Source: Curvibacter delicatus NBRC 14919
GTDB taxonomy: Bacteria; Pseudomonadota; Gammaproteobacteria; Burkholderiales; Burkholderiaceae_C
Length of the DNA stretch: 64,000 nucleotides
Direction of reading: 5' to 3'
Assembly (NCBI RefSeq): GCF_001592265.1
Contig: NZ_BCWP01000001.1
Coordinates: 1 to 64,000, forward strand
The position numbers and the translations under genes were made by a program. Shown here one piece after another: positions 62,629-64,000 of the stretch. The notes beneath the pieces were generated by a model, which was not told the origin of the DNA, ran no database searches, and was given only the letters and a program-made list of their open reading frames with translations. Numbering within the stretch: position 1 is the first letter of the stretch; every line of letters starts with the position of its first letter.

Positions 62629-63408
62629 TCACTGGTGCCGAAATTCGGGCTTGCGCTTGGCCACGAAGGCGTCCATGCCCTCTTTCTGGTCCGCCGTGGC
62701 GAACAGGGCGTGGAACAGGCGGCGTTCGAACATCACGCCGTCGCTCAAGGTGCCTTCGAAGGCGCGGTTGACCGACTCCTTGGCCGCCATCACCGCCACC
62801 TGCGAGAAGTCGCTGATCATCAGCGCTGCGGCCAGTGTCTCGTCCATCAGCTTGTCCAGTGCCACCACGCGGCTGACCAGGCCGGCGCGCTCCGCCTCGG
62901 TAGCGTCCATCATGCGTCCGGTCAGTGCCATGTCCATGGCCTTGGCCTTGCCCACCGCGCGCGGCAGGCGTTGTGTGCCGCCGGCGCCGGGGATGATGCC
63001 GAGCTTGATCTCGGGCTGGCCGAACTTGGCGTTGTCGGCGGCGATGATGAAGTCGCACATCATGGCCAATTCGCAACCACCGCCCAGGGCGAAGCCGCTG
63101 ACCGCCGCGATCACCGGTTTGCGGATGCTGCGGATCTGCTCCCAGTTGCGCGTGATGTAGTCGCCCTTGTAGACGTCGGCAAAGCTGTAGCTGGCCATGG
63201 CGCCGATGTCGGCGCCGGCGGCAAAGGCCTTGTCACTGCCGGTGATGATCATGCAGCCGATGCCCGGGTCGGCGTCGAAAGCCTTGAGCGCGTGGCCCAG
63301 CTCGTTCATCAGCTGGTCGTTCAGTGCATTGAGCTGCTTGGGGCGGTTGAGTGTGATGATGCCGACCTTGTCGGCTTCGGTGCGCACCTGGATCAGTTCG
63401 TAGGTCAT
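62629..63408 (-). CDS. Enoyl-CoA hydratase/isomerase family protein
   Basis: Crotonase-fold enzyme of 259 residues, likely an enoyl-CoA hydratase of fatty acid or phenylacetate/2,3-dehydroadipyl-CoA type. Oxyanion-hole block [13 protein letters not shown], then [19 protein letters not shown] and [22 protein letters not shown]; the two catalytic glutamates expected of hydratases are in GGGCELAM and PEIKLG. GGAGA lies about 7 nt before ATG 63408; ATG 63420 is an alternative. Substrate cannot be assigned. Confidence 0.93.
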   Translation of the reverse strand: MTYELIQVRTEADKVGIITLNRPKQLNALNDQLMNELGHALKAFDADPGIGCMIITGSDKAFAAGADIGAMASYSFADVYKGDYITRNWEQIRSIRKPVIAAVSGFALGGGCELAMMCDFIIAADNAKFGQPEIKLGIIPGAGGTQRLPRAVGKAKAMDMALTGRMMDATEAERAGLVSRVVALDKLMDETLAAALMISDFSQVAVMAAKESVNRAFEGTLSDGVMFERRLFHALFATADQKEGMDAFVAKRKPEFRHQ

Positions 63409-63468
63409 AGGGGTCTCCATTGAAATCAGTTACTCCACCGCGCCGCGGATCGTGCGCGGCGCAAGGAA

Positions 63469-63535
63469 CGGTCCAACCGGGGAACGCCGTAGAACCGGCT
63501 ATGCCGGGCTACTGGCGTTGCCCCCTTGAGGGGGG
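63469..63535 (-). repeat. Dispersed intergenic repeat, copy 2 (REP-like)
   Basis: On the minus strand this reads CCCCCCTCAAGGGGGCAACG, then continues almost base for base like 2475-2542 with about seven differences over 67 bp. It lies between ilvA and the enoyl-CoA hydratase gene, in the same orientation relative to transcription as copy 1. Confidence 0.85.
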
Positions 63536-63570
63536 AGGCGGCCTCAGGGCCGCCACGGGGGGGCTTCATT

Positions 63571-64000
63571 TCAGGCTTGCAGGAACATGCGGTAAGCCGG
63601 GTTGCGGGTTTCCTCCACGTAGGCATAACCCAGCGTGGCCAGGAATTTGGCGAATGCCTTGTCGTCGGCCTTCGGTACCTGCAGCCCGACCAGGATGTGG
63701 CCGTAATCGGCGCCCTGGTTGCGGTAGTGGAACAGGCTGATGTTCCAGTTCGGGCGCATCAGGCTGAGGAACTTGAGCAGCGCGCCGGGGCGCTCGGGAA
63801 AGACGAAGCGCAGCAGGCGCTCGTCCTGCGCCAGAGCCGAGTGGCCGCCCACCATGTAGCGGATGTGTTCCTTGGCCAGGTCGTCGTGCGTGAGGTCAAT
63901 GGCGTCGAAGCCCTGGCGTTTGAAGCTGGTCGCAATCTTGGTGCTTTCGCCCTTGGCCGAGGTGGTCAGGCCCACGAACACATGCGCCTGGCGGGCGTCG
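63571..64000 (-). CDS. ilvA: Threonine ammonia-lyase IlvA, C-terminal part (partial)
   Basis: The gene enters from the right edge and only the last 142 codons are present. They cover the ACT-like regulatory domain: AHVFVGLTTSAKGESTKIA, LRFVFPERPGALLKFLSLM, NISLFHYRNQGADYGHILVGLQVP and LGYAYVEETRNPAYRMFLQA. This domain binds isoleucine and valine in biosynthetic threonine deaminase, the first enzyme of isoleucine synthesis. The catalytic PLP domain lies outside the window. Confidence 0.92.
   Translation of the reverse strand, partial: DARQAHVFVGLTTSAKGESTKIATSFKRQGFDAIDLTHDDLAKEHIRYMVGGHSALAQDERLLRFVFPERPGALLKFLSLMRPNWNISLFHYRNQGADYGHILVGLQVPKADDKAFAKFLATLGYAYVEETRNPAYRMFLQA

Overview
The window is a gene-dense, GC-rich bacterial chromosome segment, most consistent with a beta-proteobacterium of the order Burkholderiales, probably family Comamonadaceae. 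Evidence is the gene order STAS-domain gene-hslV-hslU-mraZ, the dcw cluster content, the PilS/PilR, CcsA-like, PP0621-like and Ffh neighbourhood, the accBC-prmA-DUF3426-PfkB order, and short dispersed repeats of a kind I associate with that family. The family assignment is inference; no 16S gene is present.

Layout. 1-3.9 kb: the tail of an upstream gene (possibly dksA), a STAS-domain protein, and the HslVU protease. 4.1-21.9 kb: a complete division and cell wall (dcw) cluster, mraZ-rsmH-ftsL-ftsI-murE-murF-mraY-murD-ftsW-murG-murC-ddlB-ftsQ-ftsA-ftsZ, almost all joined by 4-nt ATGA/GTGA overlaps, then lpxC and a 58-residue membrane protein. A promoter candidate and three 10-bp-spaced AAGTGG/C repeats ahead of mraZ look like the MraZ-autoregulated start of the operon.

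23.2-28.3 kb is the most accessory-looking part. It holds an OmpR-type two-component pair, a secreted chalcone-isomerase-like protein, a FlgH-type L-ring lipoprotein with no flagellar neighbours, a second lipoprotein translationally coupled to it, and an acidic amphipathic protein, all on the minus strand. 28.3-41.1 kb has a YhgE/Pip membrane protein, the coupled minus-strand run rnb-tonB-like-mtgA-ruvC, a divergent esterase/rodA pair, tldD, a DAHP synthase gene with an aromatic-rich leader peptide and terminator, a SpoIIAA-like protein and mpl. 41.2-47.4 kb has a conserved unknown gene, a TlpA redoxin, accB-accC-prmA, a zinc-ribbon/DUF3426 gene split by an in-frame amber codon, a PfkB kinase and an UPF0235 protein. 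47.4-57.3 kb (minus strand) has an H1-like protein, nrdB, nrdA with paired NrdR boxes over its promoter, ampD, pilR, pilS, a PP0621-like protein and a CcsA-like protein. 57.4-64 kb has ffh, an ABC-2 exporter, miaB, an exported protein, tRNA-Met, an enoyl-CoA hydratase and the 3' part of ilvA.

Peptidoglycan genes dominate: precursor synthesis (murC-F, ddlB, mraY, murG), polymerisation (ftsI, ftsW, rodA, mtgA) and recycling (mpl, ampD), with lpxC for lipid A. Most of the rest is housekeeping. The most notable regulatory candidate is the leader at 37.8-38.0 kb: a short peptide with seven aromatic residues in an eight-residue run, followed by a strong intrinsic terminator with a possible alternative antiterminator pairing, directly ahead of the first enzyme of aromatic amino acid synthesis. 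Several genes in the window also carry a -10-like hexamer only 6-9 nt before the start codon with no Shine-Dalgarno, which suggests leaderless transcripts.
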